A stretch of 64,000 nucleotides of DNA from an uncultured Pelagibacteraceae bacterium. GTDB taxonomy: Bacteria > Pseudomonadota > Alphaproteobacteria > Pelagibacterales > Pelagibacteraceae. Shown here piece by piece: positions 30,361-40,207 of the stretch. Where the stretch lies: positions 48,901 to 112,900 of the forward strand of contig CACMTZ010000005.1 of NCBI GenBank assembly GCA_902616725.1, written 5' to 3'. Position 1 is the stretch's first letter. Every line of letters starts with the position of its first letter. Made by a program: the position numbers and the translations under genes. Under the pieces are notes generated by a model. That model saw nothing but the letters and a program-made list of their open reading frames with translations. It was not told where the DNA came from and did no database searches.

Positions 30361-32942
30361 TTTTTTTTCTTACCTTTTGATTTTTTACTCTTATCGTATT
30401 CTTTTCTTTTCTCAATCAATATTAAAGCTTCTTCCATCGTTAATTCAGTGGGGTCTTTTTCCTCAGGAATAGTTGCATTGAGTGATTTATATTTTATATA
30501 AGGCCCATACTGACCCTTCATGACTCTAACAGGTTTTTTATCCTCAGGATGTTCTCCCAAATCTTTTATCATAGAAGAGGACATTCGACCAGGTTTAGCC
30601 TCAGCTATTAGTGTTATTGCTCTATTTAAACCTATGGAAAATATTTCCTCTACATTTTCTATTCTTGCTGATTTATTTTCACATTTTAAGTAAGGACCAA
30701 ATCTTCCAACGTTTAAAGTAATGTCTTTTTGATTATCTGGATTTATTCCCAAAGATTTAGGTAGCGAACATAAAAATTGAGCTTTTTCCAAATTAATACT
30801 CTCTAATTCTAATCCTTTTGGTATTGAAACATTTTTTAAAAGTTCATTTACATCTGACTTTAATTTTTTAGTTTTTTTCTTTTTCTTACTATTTTTTTCA
30901 ACTTCTAAATCAGAGGGGATTTTCTCGTATTGAAGGTAGGGGCCGAATCTTCCATTTTTCAAATATATATCATTTCCATTTTCATGTTTTCCTATAAATT
31001 TTGGTTCAGCTAATTGTGCTTGAGCAGCAGCTTTTGCTTTAGATAAGGGTCTTGTAAATTTACATTCTGGATAATTTGAACACCCTATAAAAGCGCCACC
31101 TCTGAAACTATTCTTTAAACTAAGTGTTCCAGAACTACATAATTGACATTTTCTTACTACATTACCCTCATTATCCTTATCAAAAATTAATTCACCCAGA
31201 CTATCATTAAGTAAATCTAACACCTCTCTAGTTCTTTTTTCTTTCACTTCCGAAACATTATTATTGAAGTCTTTCCAAAAAAGTTCCAAAACATTAATCC
31301 AACTTTCTTTTCCAGTAGTGATCTCATCAAGTTGTTCTTCTAATCCTGCTGTAAAGTTGTAATCTACATATTTTGAGAATAATTTTTCTAAAAAGGCTGA
31401 AATTAATTTACCTCTATCTGTAGGAAAAAATCTTTTATTCAATATCTCTGCATAACCTCGATTGGCAATAGTAGAAATAATACTTGCATACGTAGAAGGC
31501 CTCCCGATACCAAGCTCTTCAAGCTTTTTAACTAAACTAGCTTCGGAATATCTTGGTGGTGGTTGCGTATAATGCTGTTCATCTATTAGCGCCTCGATAT
31601 TAATAGGCCCTTTAGACACAGCAGGTAAAATAGTTTCATCATCATCTTTGCTTTGATTATTATAAATCTTTAAGAAACCATCAAATTTTAAAACTGATCC
31701 ACTGGCTTTACAAATTGTATCATTATTATTTGATGTTATGGTGATAGTATTTCTATCAAATTTGGCTGACTCCATCTGAGAAGATAAAGCTCTACTCCAG
31801 ATAAGATCATAAAGTTTATTTTGATCTGTACTTAAATATTTTTTGACACTTTCAGGAGTTCTAATAATATCAGTAGGTCTAATTGCTTCGTGAGCTTCTT
31901 GCGCATTTTTAGCTTTTTTACCTGAATAATTCAAAACATCTTTAGGCAAGTATTCATTACCAATTTCTTTTTGGATATAGTTTCTGAAACTTGTAACAGC
32001 ATCTTTAGATAAATTAGTTCCATCAGTTCTCATATAAGTAATTAAGCCAATTGTTTCACCTTCCATCTCTATACCTTGATAAAGTTTTTGGGCAATTTGC
32101 ATTGTTCTAGATGCACCAAAACCTAGTCGACTCGATGCGGTTTGTTGAAGAGTTGAGGTCGTGAATGGTCCAGAGGGATTACGATTTACTATTTTGCTAG
32201 AAATATCAGTTATACTAAATTTTTTTTTATTAATACTTGATATGGCTTTATTTATTTCTTCTTTATTTTTAAATGAAAATTTTTCAATTTTATTGTTGTC
32301 AAGTTGACTAATACTGGCAGTGAAATTTTGATTATTAGTATCAGCAAATTTAATACTTAAAGTCCAAAATTCCTCAGGTTTAAAAGACTCAATTGCATGT
32401 TCTCTCTCAGTAATTAATTTTAAAGCAACAGATTGAACTCTACCTGCAGATTTTGAACCTGGAAGTTTCGTCCAGAGGATCGGGGATATATTAAAACCAA
32501 CCAAGTAGTCCAAGGCTCTTCTAGCCATATACGCATCGACTAGTAATGGCTCAATTTGCCTAGGATTTTCAATTCCTTGAATAACAGCTTTTTTGGTTAT
32601 TTCATTAAATACAACTCGTTCAATCTCTTTATCTTTTAAAAGTTTTTTTTCATTCAAATATTCTTTGACATGCCAAGCAATTGCCTCTCCTTCACGATCA
32701 GGGTCAGTTGCTAATATAATTTTAGATGAGTCTTTAGCTGCATCAGTTATTTCTTTTAAATATTTTTTTGAAAAACTATCAACTTCCCATTCCATTTTAA
32801 AATCTTGATCTGGATTGACAGAACCATTTTTTGACGGCAAATCTCTTATATGACCATAACTTGCTAAAACTTTATAATTATCACCTAGGTATTTATTTAT
32901 AGTTTTTGCTTTAGCAGGACTTTCTACAATGACCAAATTCAT
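30357..32942 (-). CDS. topA: DNA topoisomerase I (type IA)
   Basis: TopA (861 residues) relaxes negative supercoils. The TOPRIM domain opens with NLVIVESPAKAKTINKYLG, with acidic residues in ATDPDREGEAIAWHVKEY. The catalytic tyrosine is in ETIGLITYMRTDGTNLSKDA. A C-terminal four-cysteine zinc finger has C-x2-C and C-x4-C pairs (CQLCSSG, CSNYPEC). Three C-terminal repeats of the GRFGPYL/GQYGPYI type and a Lys-rich end follow. It lies in the plsY-topA neighbourhood conserved in alphaproteobacteria, but dprA, which commonly sits between them, is missing and only 36 bp separates the genes. Confidence 0.97.
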   Translation of the reverse strand: MNLVIVESPAKAKTINKYLGDNYKVLASYGHIRDLPSKNGSVNPDQDFKMEWEVDSFSKKYLKEITDAAKDSSKIILATDPDREGEAIAWHVKEYLNEKKLLKDKEIERVVFNEITKKAVIQGIENPRQIEPLLVDAYMARRALDYLVGFNISPILWTKLPGSKSAGRVQSVALKLITEREHAIESFKPEEFWTLSIKFADTNNQNFTASISQLDNNKIEKFSFKNKEEINKAISSINKKKFSITDISSKIVNRNPSGPFTTSTLQQTASSRLGFGASRTMQIAQKLYQGIEMEGETIGLITYMRTDGTNLSKDAVTSFRNYIQKEIGNEYLPKDVLNYSGKKAKNAQEAHEAIRPTDIIRTPESVKKYLSTDQNKLYDLIWSRALSSQMESAKFDRNTITITSNNNDTICKASGSVLKFDGFLKIYNNQSKDDDETILPAVSKGPINIEALIDEQHYTQPPPRYSEASLVKKLEELGIGRPSTYASIISTIANRGYAEILNKRFFPTDRGKLISAFLEKLFSKYVDYNFTAGLEEQLDEITTGKESWINVLELFWKDFNNNVSEVKEKRTREVLDLLNDSLGELIFDKDNEGNVVRKCQLCSSGTLSLKNSFRGGAFIGCSNYPECKFTRPLSKAKAAAQAQLAEPKFIGKHENGNDIYLKNGRFGPYLQYEKIPSDLEVEKNSKKKKKTKKLKSDVNELLKNVSIPKGLELESINLEKAQFLCSLPKSLGINPDNQKDITLNVGRFGPYLKCENKSARIENVEEIFSIGLNRAITLIAEAKPGRMSSSMIKDLGEHPEDKKPVRVMKGQYGPYIKYKSLNATIPEEKDPTELTMEEALILIEKRKEYDKSKKSKGKKKK

Positions 32943-32978
32943 AAACTACAAACTACTCAAAAGCTTTAGATAGTCAAT

Positions 32979-33557
32979 TTAATAAATTTTTGTCTTAGTT
33001 TCTTCTTTATTTATCAATCTTTTAATATTTTCTCTGTGAGTAAAAAAAATCAAGATAAACATGATCGTAAAAAAAATTGCCTGATTAAACTGAATAGAAA
33101 TTAATAGATAGATTGGTATAGATATTGAAGCTACTAAAGATGATAGAGATGAAAATTTAGAAATAAAAAAAGTTACAAACCAACATATAGAAAATATAAT
33201 TCCAAAATATAAATTTATAGCAAATAAAATACCGACATAGGTAGCAACGCCTTTGCCACCTTTAAACTTAAGCCAAATTGGAAATACATGACCTAAAAAG
33301 GCACATAAAGATGCAATATATAAAAAATCTTGGTAGAAAATTTTTACATAAATAACTGGAATAATTGCTTTTAAAATATCTAATGCTAATGTGAAATAAC
33401 CAATACTTTTGTTACCAGTTCTTAAAGCATTAGTAGCTCCAATATTACCAGATCCGATTTCTCTTATATCTTTTTTTAGAAATATCTTTGTAAGTATATA
33501 TCCAAAAGGTATCGAGCCCATGAGGTATGAAATGATACCTATCAAAAAAATATCCAT
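32979..33557 (-). CDS. plsY: acyl-phosphate:glycerol-3-phosphate acyltransferase
   Basis: PlsY (192 residues) is the membrane enzyme that starts phospholipid synthesis with acyl-phosphate from PlsX. Its three conserved cytoplasmic motifs are visible: MGSIPFGYIL with EIGSGNIGATNALRTGNKSI, then the central KFKGGKGVATYVGI, and a C-terminal THRENIKRLINKEE. Five or six membrane helices are apparent. It follows the pyrC-like gene by one base. Confidence 0.95.
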   Translation of the reverse strand: MDIFLIGIISYLMGSIPFGYILTKIFLKKDIREIGSGNIGATNALRTGNKSIGYFTLALDILKAIIPVIYVKIFYQDFLYIASLCAFLGHVFPIWLKFKGGKGVATYVGILFAINLYFGIIFSICWFVTFFISKFSSLSSLVASISIPIYLLISIQFNQAIFFTIMFILIFFTHRENIKRLINKEETKTKIY

Positions 33558-33558
33558 A

Positions 33559-34845
33559 CTAAAGCTTAAATAATTCTTTTCCTTTTACAAATGTATTCGT
33601 AACCTTACCTTGGAGTTTTTTGTCTTCAATTGAGGTATTTTTTGATTTTGAAACCAATTTTTCTTTTTTTACAATCCATGGTTTACTTATATCTACAACA
33701 CAAAAATCTGCATCATTGCCAATGGAGAGATTACCTTTATCTATTTTGAGAATTTTTGCAGGATTTGAAGTAAGCGCTTTAATTAATGTTTCTAATTTTA
33801 AAGATCCATTGTGATATAACTCTAAACTTAAAGATAATAGAGTTTCTATACCTGATGCGCCTGTTGCAGCTTGAGAAAATGTTAATCTCTTTGACTCTTC
33901 ATCTTCAGGTTTGTGATCTGAAACAATCACATCTATTAATCCAACCTTTAATCCTTCCACTAGAGCAATTCTATCTTCCTCACGCCTCAAAGGTGGAGAT
34001 AGTTTTAAAAAAGTTCTAAAATCACCAATATCATTTTCATTTAAAGAGAGATTATTTATCGAAACACCGGATGTGAATTTTACAATTTCTTTCCTATGTT
34101 TGATCACTTCAATAGATTTTTGCGATGATAATTGAGAAATATGATATCTGCATTTTACTTTTTCAAGTAAAGTAAGATCTCTTTCAATCAAAATTCTTTC
34201 TGCGATCTCAGGAATACCTGATAATCCTAATTTAGATGCGATAATGCCTGAATTTATCATCCCATTTTTTGCAAGTTCATAATCTTCTGCATGTTGCATT
34301 ATTAAACAGCCAATATCTTTTGCAGAATTCATTATCCGAGACATTAATCTGGGATTTTGAATAGTTTTAATACCATCAGTAAATGCTATTATACCTTTAC
34401 TTTGCAGAAGACCAAATTCTGTCATATTGCTTCCTTCAATATTTTTTGTAAGTGATGCACACGGAAAAATGTTTATTCGAGATTTATCTCTTCCTCTTCT
34501 TTTTAGAAAATCGACTATAGATACGTTGTCTATTATCGGATCAGTATTTGGCATTGTTACCACAGAAGTTACGCCACCAGCTAAAGCAGCATTACTTAAG
34601 GTTCTAAAATTTTCTTTATATTCATAGCCTGGTTCACCTACAAATACTCTCATGTCAACTAAACCTGGAAATATATATTTCCCCTTTAAGTCAATTGGTT
34701 TTTCTCTAGTAGGAAGATTATTTGTATTAACCTTTTTTCCTACCGCTTCTATTTTTCCTTCTTCAGAGATTATAAGACCACCTGTCTCGTTAATTGAATT
34801 ATGTGGGTCAATTATATTTGCGTTTATAAAATATTGTTTTTTCAT
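33559..34845 (-). CDS. pyrC: dihydroorotase-like protein lacking the HxH metal motif
   Basis: This 428-residue amidohydrolase-fold protein lies directly downstream of pyrB with no gap, the arrangement seen for dihydroorotase domains that associate with aspartate transcarbamoylase. Active type I enzymes have DxHxH followed by REPG; here the region reads GLVDMRVFVGEPGYEYKENF, so both histidines are replaced. The later HAEDYELAKNG, YHISQLSS and VSDHKPEDEE retain other positions. Pseudomonas carries a similar inactive pyrC-prime that is a structural partner of PyrB. I therefore infer either a non-catalytic partner or an altered metal site; an active dihydroorotase should then be encoded elsewhere. 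Confidence 0.85.
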   Translation of the reverse strand: MKKQYFINANIIDPHNSINETGGLIISEEGKIEAVGKKVNTNNLPTREKPIDLKGKYIFPGLVDMRVFVGEPGYEYKENFRTLSNAALAGGVTSVVTMPNTDPIIDNVSIVDFLKRRGRDKSRINIFPCASLTKNIEGSNMTEFGLLQSKGIIAFTDGIKTIQNPRLMSRIMNSAKDIGCLIMQHAEDYELAKNGMINSGIIASKLGLSGIPEIAERILIERDLTLLEKVKCRYHISQLSSQKSIEVIKHRKEIVKFTSGVSINNLSLNENDIGDFRTFLKLSPPLRREEDRIALVEGLKVGLIDVIVSDHKPEDEESKRLTFSQAATGASGIETLLSLSLELYHNGSLKLETLIKALTSNPAKILKIDKGNLSIGNDADFCVVDISKPWIVKKEKLVSKSKNTSIEDKKLQGKVTNTFVKGKELFKL

Positions 34846-35787
34846 TTAAGTACAAAAAATCTTTAAACAGGCCATTCTTACTGCAACTCCTAGTTCTACT
34901 TGTTCTTTAATTACGCTTTTATTGATATCATCAGCTAAATTAGTATCTATCTCAATACCTCTATTCATTGGACCTGGGTGCATGATTAATGCATCAGCTT
35001 TTGCATGTTCTAATTTATCTGGTGTAAGGCCATAATATTCATAATACTCTCTGTTAGATGAGAGATAAGAACTTGTCATTCTTTCATTTTGTAATCTTAA
35101 CATCATTACAATATCACAATCTTTTAATCCTTTTTTCATATCGGTGAATGTATTGACACCAAATTTTTCTATTTCCTTCGGCATCAAATTTGTGGGAGCA
35201 ATTATATTTACTTCTGCTCCTAACATATTCAGTAAATAAATATTAGATCGTGCAACTCTTGAATGTAGGATATCTCCACAGATGGCAATTCTTAAACCTT
35301 CAATTTTTTTTTTTCGATTTATAATTGTCAGAGCATCCAATAAAGCTTGAGTAGGGTGCTCTCTTCTTCCATCTCCAGCATTTAAAACTGCACAATTAAC
35401 TTTTTGAGAAAGTAGATTACATGCGCCAGAGTCTTGGTGTCTTATTACAATAATGTCAGGATGCATAGCATTTAGTGTCATTGCTGTATCAATAAGAGTT
35501 TCACCTTTTTTAATTGCAGAATTACTTATATTCATTGACATCACATCAGCTCCAAGTCTTTTTCCTGCTAATTCAAATGAACTTTGCGTTCTTGTTGAGG
35601 GCTCAAAAAATAAATTGATCTGTGTTTTTCCTCTTAGTGCATCAATTTTTTTATTTTTGCTTTGGTTTACTTTTATAAAATCGTGAGCTTCATCAAGTAT
35701 AAGATTAACATCATTTATAGATAAATCTTGGATACCTAACAGATGTTTTTGGGAAATTTTAATAGCTTTATTTGTTTTAATTGCCAT
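34846..35787 (-). CDS. pyrB: aspartate carbamoyltransferase catalytic subunit
   Basis: PyrB (313 residues with this start) condenses carbamoyl phosphate and aspartate, the committed pyrimidine step. The carbamoyl-phosphate loop is [20 protein letters not shown], and the later [12 protein letters not shown] and [13 protein letters not shown] are hallmarks. An upstream ATG at 35826 would add 13 hydrophobic residues absent from the family, so the ATG at 35787 is preferred. No pyrI regulatory gene is nearby; together with the abutting pyrC-like gene this fits the class that forms complexes with a dihydroorotase-fold partner. Confidence 0.95.
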   Translation of the reverse strand: MAIKTNKAIKISQKHLLGIQDLSINDVNLILDEAHDFIKVNQSKNKKIDALRGKTQINLFFEPSTRTQSSFELAGKRLGADVMSMNISNSAIKKGETLIDTAMTLNAMHPDIIVIRHQDSGACNLLSQKVNCAVLNAGDGRREHPTQALLDALTIINRKKKIEGLRIAICGDILHSRVARSNIYLLNMLGAEVNIIAPTNLMPKEIEKFGVNTFTDMKKGLKDCDIVMMLRLQNERMTSSYLSSNREYYEYYGLTPDKLEHAKADALIMHPGPMNRGIEIDTNLADDINKSVIKEQVELGVAVRMACLKIFCT

Positions 35788-35829
35788 TAAAACCAACTCT
35801 ATAGCTATAAAGTTGTATAATAGCAAGTA

Positions 35830-36285
35830 TTAATTGTTCAAAAAATCTATTGCTCCTTGCAATATAAAGGCAGCAGCATTTTCATCAATTTTTTTTTCTC
35901 TTTTACTCACATTAACATCTAATTGACTGGAAAGATTAAATGCACCAACAGTTGATAGTCTCTCATCCCATAAACAAATTGGAATATCAATGTTTTTTTC
36001 AATATACGTAGAAACATCTTTTACTGATTGAGAAGATTTGCCAGAAGAGCCATCCATATTTAAGGGGTTCCCTATTATGATTCCCTTTATGTTGTTTTCG
36101 ATGATTATTGATTTAAGTTGATCTATGAGGTTTTGAGAGGATTTTTTTTCTATAGTTATAAATGGTGTGGCAATTAATTGTTTTTCGTCACAAATTGAAA
36201 CTCCTATTCTTTTTGAACCAAGGTCTAAGCCTATCAATCTGCACTTATCTAAGTGATTTTTTTTAAATTCCTCTAACGTGATCAT
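35830..36285 (-). CDS. ruvX: RuvX/YqgF-family RNase H-fold nuclease
   Basis: This 151-residue protein has the RNase H fold of the YqgF family, implicated in pre-16S rRNA maturation and first annotated as a putative Holliday junction resolvase. IGLDLGSKRIGVSICDEKQL places the first catalytic Asp at residue 21; GIIIGNPLNMDGSSGKSSQS and LWDERLSTVGA are further signatures, and IDENAAAFILQGAIDFL carries the C-terminal Asp. It diverges from gatC across 50 bp, an order common in alphaproteobacteria. Confidence 0.93.
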   Translation of the reverse strand: MITLEEFKKNHLDKCRLIGLDLGSKRIGVSICDEKQLIATPFITIEKKSSQNLIDQLKSIIIENNIKGIIIGNPLNMDGSSGKSSQSVKDVSTYIEKNIDIPICLWDERLSTVGAFNLSSQLDVNVSKREKKIDENAAAFILQGAIDFLNN

Positions 36286-36335
36286 ATTGTATATTTTTAA
36301 CTTAAATGATAGTTTGCGTCATACCTAAATAGCAT
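36286..36335. promoter_or_regulatory. divergent spacer between ruvX and gatC
   Basis: This 50-bp AT-rich gap separates the divergent ruvX-pyrB-pyrC and gatCAB units. On the minus strand ATATACAATATG puts a -10-like TATACA right before the ruvX start. No convincing -35 element is seen on either strand. Confidence 0.25.
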
Positions 36336-36623
36336 ATGAGTATAGATCTTAAAACAATAAAACATATATCTAAATTATCAAGAATTTCTGTTGATGAAAA
36401 AAGGGCAGAAAAATTAGCTGATGATTTGAATTCAATTTTTGAATTTATTGAAAAGCTCAATGAATTAAAAACAGATGATGTAAAACCATTAACGTCAATA
36501 GCCGAAACAACTTTAAAATTCAGATCTGATGAGATCAAAAGTAAAAATATTAGAGAACAAATAATTAAAAACTCTCCTGAAGATAATGAGGATTATTTTG
36601 TTGTACCAAAGGTAATTGAATAA
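36336..36623 (+). CDS. gatC: Asp-tRNA(Asn)/Glu-tRNA(Gln) amidotransferase subunit C
   Basis: GatC (95 residues) is the small belt subunit that stabilises GatA-GatB. Typical features are TIKHISKLSRISVDEKRAEK at the start and the C-terminal LKFRSDEIKS. It shares one base with gatA. The complex converts mischarged Glu-tRNA(Gln), and Asp-tRNA(Asn) where used, to the correct aminoacyl-tRNA; its presence implies indirect Gln-tRNA synthesis. Confidence 0.94.
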   Translation: MSIDLKTIKHISKLSRISVDEKRAEKLADDLNSIFEFIEKLNELKTDDVKPLTSIAETTLKFRSDEIKSKNIREQIIKNSPEDNEDYFVVPKVIE

Positions 36624-38080
36624 TGTCAGACATTACAAAACAATCTTTAACAGAATTAGTAGAGAATATTAAAAACAAGAAACTTTCTTCAACAGATGTG
36701 ACCAAAGCATTTATTCAAAGGTCTGAAAAGTCTAGTGAGTTAAATGCTTATATCACAGATGATTTTGCACCTGCTTTAGATAAAGCAAAAAAATTTGATC
36801 AGAACCCAAATTTAGATTTAAAATTACCTGGTATACCTATGGCAGTTAAGGATTTATTCTGTACAAAAAATGTTAAAACAACTGCTGGTAGTAAAATTTT
36901 AAATAATTTTGTACCAACTTATGAGTCTACAGTTACTGAAAATATTTGGAATGAAGGTGCAATACTTCTGGGTAAATTAAATTGTGATGAGTTTGCAATG
37001 GGTTCATCTAATGAGACAAGTCATTTTGGAAACGTACAAAATCCTATTGATAAGAATTTAGTCCCCGGTGGTTCATCGGGTGGTTCAGCATCAGCAGTTG
37101 CTGGACAATTAACTCCAATCACAATTGGTACTGATACTGGAGGATCAATTAGACAGCCAGCTTCATTTACTGGAATTGTAGGTTTAAAACCAACATATGG
37201 AAGTTGCTCACGATATGGGATAGTTGCTTTTGCTTCCTCATTAGATCAGGCAGGACCAATGGCCCAAAATGTAAAAGATTGTGCTTTATTGCAAGAAGTA
37301 ATCAGTACATATGATTCAAAAGATTCTACTTCAATTAATTTTAAAAGAAATCATTATAGCAAGGAACTTACAAAAAATATAAAAGGAAAAAAAATTGGAA
37401 TTCCAAAAGAATACAGAGTTGATGGTATGCCTAAAGAAATAGAGGACCTTTGGCAAAAAGGTATTCAGTACGTAAAAGATTGTGGTGCTGAAACAATCGA
37501 CATATCACTTCCACATACAAGTTATGCTTTACCAACGTATTATATTGTTGCTCCAGCAGAGGCATCTTCTAACTTAGCAAGATATGATGGTGTAAAGTAT
37601 GGATACAGAGCCAAAGGTGAAAATTTAATTGATATGTATGAAAAAACTAGATCTGAAGGCTTTGGTGCAGAAGTTCAAAGAAGAATTATGATTGGAACTT
37701 ATGTATTATCATCTGGTTATTATGATGCATACTATCTTAAAGCTCAAAAAGTGAGAAAACTAATCAAAAATGATTTTGATGAAGCATATAAGAAAGTTGA
37801 TGCAATTTTAACTCCATCAACACCTAGCTCAGCTTTTAAAATAGGTGAAAAAACAAATGATCCAGTTTCGATGTATTTAAATGATATATTTACAGTACCA
37901 GTTAATTTGGCAGGCCTGCCTGGTATATCAATTCCTGCAGGACACGATACTAAAGGTTATCCTCTGGGTTTACAAATAATCGGTAAAGCTTTTGATGAAC
38001 AAAATATATTAAACATAGCTTTTGCTATGGAGGAGAAAATAAATTTTAAAAACAAAATCACTGATTGGTGGATTAAATGA
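36623..38080 (+). CDS. gatA: Asp-tRNA(Asn)/Glu-tRNA(Gln) amidotransferase subunit A
   Basis: GatA (485 residues) is the amidase that releases ammonia from glutamine for the tRNA amidation. The Ser-cisSer-Lys triad is visible as Lys76 (PMAVKDLFC), Ser151 ([10 protein letters not shown]) and Ser175 ([10 protein letters not shown]), each in its usual context. Length is typical. It overlaps gatC by one base and gatB by four (ATGA), so the three subunits are made from one message in tight coupling. Confidence 0.97.
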   Translation: MSDITKQSLTELVENIKNKKLSSTDVTKAFIQRSEKSSELNAYITDDFAPALDKAKKFDQNPNLDLKLPGIPMAVKDLFCTKNVKTTAGSKILNNFVPTYESTVTENIWNEGAILLGKLNCDEFAMGSSNETSHFGNVQNPIDKNLVPGGSSGGSASAVAGQLTPITIGTDTGGSIRQPASFTGIVGLKPTYGSCSRYGIVAFASSLDQAGPMAQNVKDCALLQEVISTYDSKDSTSINFKRNHYSKELTKNIKGKKIGIPKEYRVDGMPKEIEDLWQKGIQYVKDCGAETIDISLPHTSYALPTYYIVAPAEASSNLARYDGVKYGYRAKGENLIDMYEKTRSEGFGAEVQRRIMIGTYVLSSGYYDAYYLKAQKVRKLIKNDFDEAYKKVDAILTPSTPSSAFKIGEKTNDPVSMYLNDIFTVPVNLAGLPGISIPAGHDTKGYPLGLQIIGKAFDEQNILNIAFAMEEKINFKNKITDWWIK

Positions 38081-39552
38081 ATAAGAAAAACACAGAATAT
38101 TTGATTAATCGGAAAGATAATCAATATGAAGTTGTAATTGGATTAGAGGTACATGCTCAAGTATTATCTGAGTCAAAACTATTTTCTTCCTCATCAACTA
38201 AATTTGGTGCTGAACCAAATACACAAGTAAGTTTAGTTGACGCTGCGTTTCCAGGAATGCTACCTGTAATAAATGAATTTTGTATTAAACAAGCTATTAA
38301 AACTGGCATTGGTCTTAATGCAAAAATTAATAAACGCTCTGTATTTGATAGAAAAAATTATTTTTATGCTGATTTACCTCAGGGATATCAAATATCACAA
38401 TTTAAAGATCCAATAGTAGGTGAGGGCAAAGTTATTTTGGATATGCCTAATGGTCAAAAAGAAGTAGGTATAGAAAGATTACATCTAGAACAAGATGCTG
38501 GAAAAAGTATTCATGATCTTGACCCACAAAATACTTTTGTAGATTTAAATAGATCAGGGGTAGCTTTAATGGAAATAGTGAGCAAGCCTGATTTAAGATC
38601 CCCAGATGAGGTTAATGCTTACATTAAAAAATTACGATCTATAATGAGGTACCTAGGAACTTGTGACGGAAATATGCAAGAAGGCTCTTTAAGAGCGGAT
38701 GTGAATGTTTCTGTAAGACCTAAAGGGTCAAAAGAATTTGGCACTCGATGTGAAATTAAAAATGTTAATTCAATTAAGTTTATGCAAATGGCAATAGAAT
38801 ATGAGGCTAATCGGCAAGTTGATTTAATAGAAGAGGGCAAAACTATTGATCAAGAAACCAGACTTTTTGATACGAAGAAAAATGAGACAAGATCAATGAG
38901 ATCAAAAGAAGATGCTCATGATTACAGATATTTTCCTGATCCTGATTTATTACCTTTAGAGGTATCGGAAAAATTTATTGAAGAACTTAAAAATGATATT
39001 CCAGAGCTTCCAGATGATAAAAAGAAAAGATTTATTGAAGAGTTTAAATTGTCTCCCTATGAAGCCAATATTTTAGTGTCTGATATTGATATTGCAAAAT
39101 ACTTTGAAGAAGTTGTAACTAAAATGGGCAAGAACAAAGATATTAAGTTAGCAGTCAATTGGATTACAGGAGAACTATTTGCTATTTTAAATAGCAAAGG
39201 TTTAGAAATTTCTCAAAGTCCAGTGAGTGCCAAGAACTTCGCCATATTGATAAATCTAATTAAGAATGGAACTATTTCTGGAAAAATAGCAAAAACTGTT
39301 TTTGAATTAATGATTGATGGAGACAAAGATCCACAAAAAATTGTTGAGGAAAAAGGATTAAAGCAACAAAGTGATCCAAAAGCTTTAGAAGCTTTAATTG
39401 ACAAAATAATTAATGAGAACAGAGAAAAAGCTATTGAATATAAACAAGGTAAAGAAAAATTATTTGGTTTTTTTGTTGGTCAGGCAATGAAAGCATCTGG
39501 TGGAAAAGCAAATCCTCAATTGATCAATGAAATCTTGAAGAAAAAATTATAA
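38077..39552 (+). CDS. gatB: Asp-tRNA(Asn)/Glu-tRNA(Gln) amidotransferase subunit B
   Basis: GatB (491 residues) phosphorylates the misacylated tRNA and completes amidation with the ammonia from GatA. The start region [37 protein letters not shown] and [20 protein letters not shown] are signatures, as is the C-terminal YqeY-like tail ending [16 protein letters not shown]. It begins within the gatA stop. A methyltransferase gene follows after four bases. Confidence 0.97.
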   Translation: MNKKNTEYLINRKDNQYEVVIGLEVHAQVLSESKLFSSSSTKFGAEPNTQVSLVDAAFPGMLPVINEFCIKQAIKTGIGLNAKINKRSVFDRKNYFYADLPQGYQISQFKDPIVGEGKVILDMPNGQKEVGIERLHLEQDAGKSIHDLDPQNTFVDLNRSGVALMEIVSKPDLRSPDEVNAYIKKLRSIMRYLGTCDGNMQEGSLRADVNVSVRPKGSKEFGTRCEIKNVNSIKFMQMAIEYEANRQVDLIEEGKTIDQETRLFDTKKNETRSMRSKEDAHDYRYFPDPDLLPLEVSEKFIEELKNDIPELPDDKKKRFIEEFKLSPYEANILVSDIDIAKYFEEVVTKMGKNKDIKLAVNWITGELFAILNSKGLEISQSPVSAKNFAILINLIKNGTISGKIAKTVFELMIDGDKDPQKIVEEKGLKQQSDPKALEALIDKIINENREKAIEYKQGKEKLFGFFVGQAMKASGGKANPQLINEILKKKL

Positions 39553-39556
39553 GGTT

Positions 39557-40207
39557 ATGGGTTCAGACCTTAATATCACAAAACATTTGCAAGATTACAT
39601 ACTAAAGAATGGTTTGAAACTACATCCAATTCAAAAAGAAATAATAGACTATAATTTATCACTTGGTGATATTAAAAGAATGCAAATATCTATTTCCCAA
39701 TGTCAATTTCTACATTTGATTATAAAGATCTCCAAAATTACAAAAGTATTAGAGATAGGAACTTTTACAGGTTTAAGCACGTTGTCTATGGCTTTAGCAT
39801 TACCAGATGAGGGTAGTATAATTGCTTTAGATAAAAATGAGGAAACAAATAAAATTGCTCAAAATTTTTTTAAAAAAGCTAATCAAAATCACAAAATTAA
39901 AACAATAATTAAACCAGCTTTAGAAAGTTTGATGAGTATTAGAAATGAAAAATTTGATTTAGTTTTTATTGATGCTGATAAAATGAATTACCAAAAATAT
40001 TATGAAATTTCACTAGATCTATTGAATAAAGAGGGTTTAGTTATTATTGATAATGTTTTATGGCATGGAGAAGTTGTTAACAAAGATATTAATGACAAAT
40101 ATACGAAAAGTATTAGAGATTTAAATAATTTAATTTCAAAGGACAAAAGAATTGAAAAGGTCATGGTGCCTTTTGGAGATGGAATGACTGTCTGTAGGAA
40201 GATTTAA
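39557..40207 (+). CDS. SAM-dependent O-methyltransferase (caffeoyl-CoA OMT-like family)
   Basis: This 216-residue protein has the class I Rossmann methyltransferase fold. Motif I is KVLEIGTFTGLSTLSMALAL, the acidic strand-2 end is IIALDKNEE, and FDLVFIDADKMNYQKYYE with IIDNVLWHGEV carry the metal and substrate-side residues of the O-methyltransferase family 3 (COG4122 type). The physiological acceptor in bacteria is generally unknown. It lies four bases after gatB, preceded by a TAAGGTT ribosome site, and shares one base with trhO. Confidence 0.85.
   Translation: MGSDLNITKHLQDYILKNGLKLHPIQKEIIDYNLSLGDIKRMQISISQCQFLHLIIKISKITKVLEIGTFTGLSTLSMALALPDEGSIIALDKNEETNKIAQNFFKKANQNHKIKTIIKPALESLMSIRNEKFDLVFIDADKMNYQKYYEISLDLLNKEGLVIIDNVLWHGEVVNKDINDKYTKSIRDLNNLISKDKRIEKVMVPFGDGMTVCRKI

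Noticed and set aside
30357..30368. Run of nine T at the topA 3' end as an intrinsic terminator
   Set aside because: It encodes the Lys-rich C terminus of TopA on the minus strand and has no GC stem before it.
35788..35826. Upstream start for pyrB
   Set aside because: It adds 13 hydrophobic residues without counterpart in the family; the internal ATG gives the normal N terminus.
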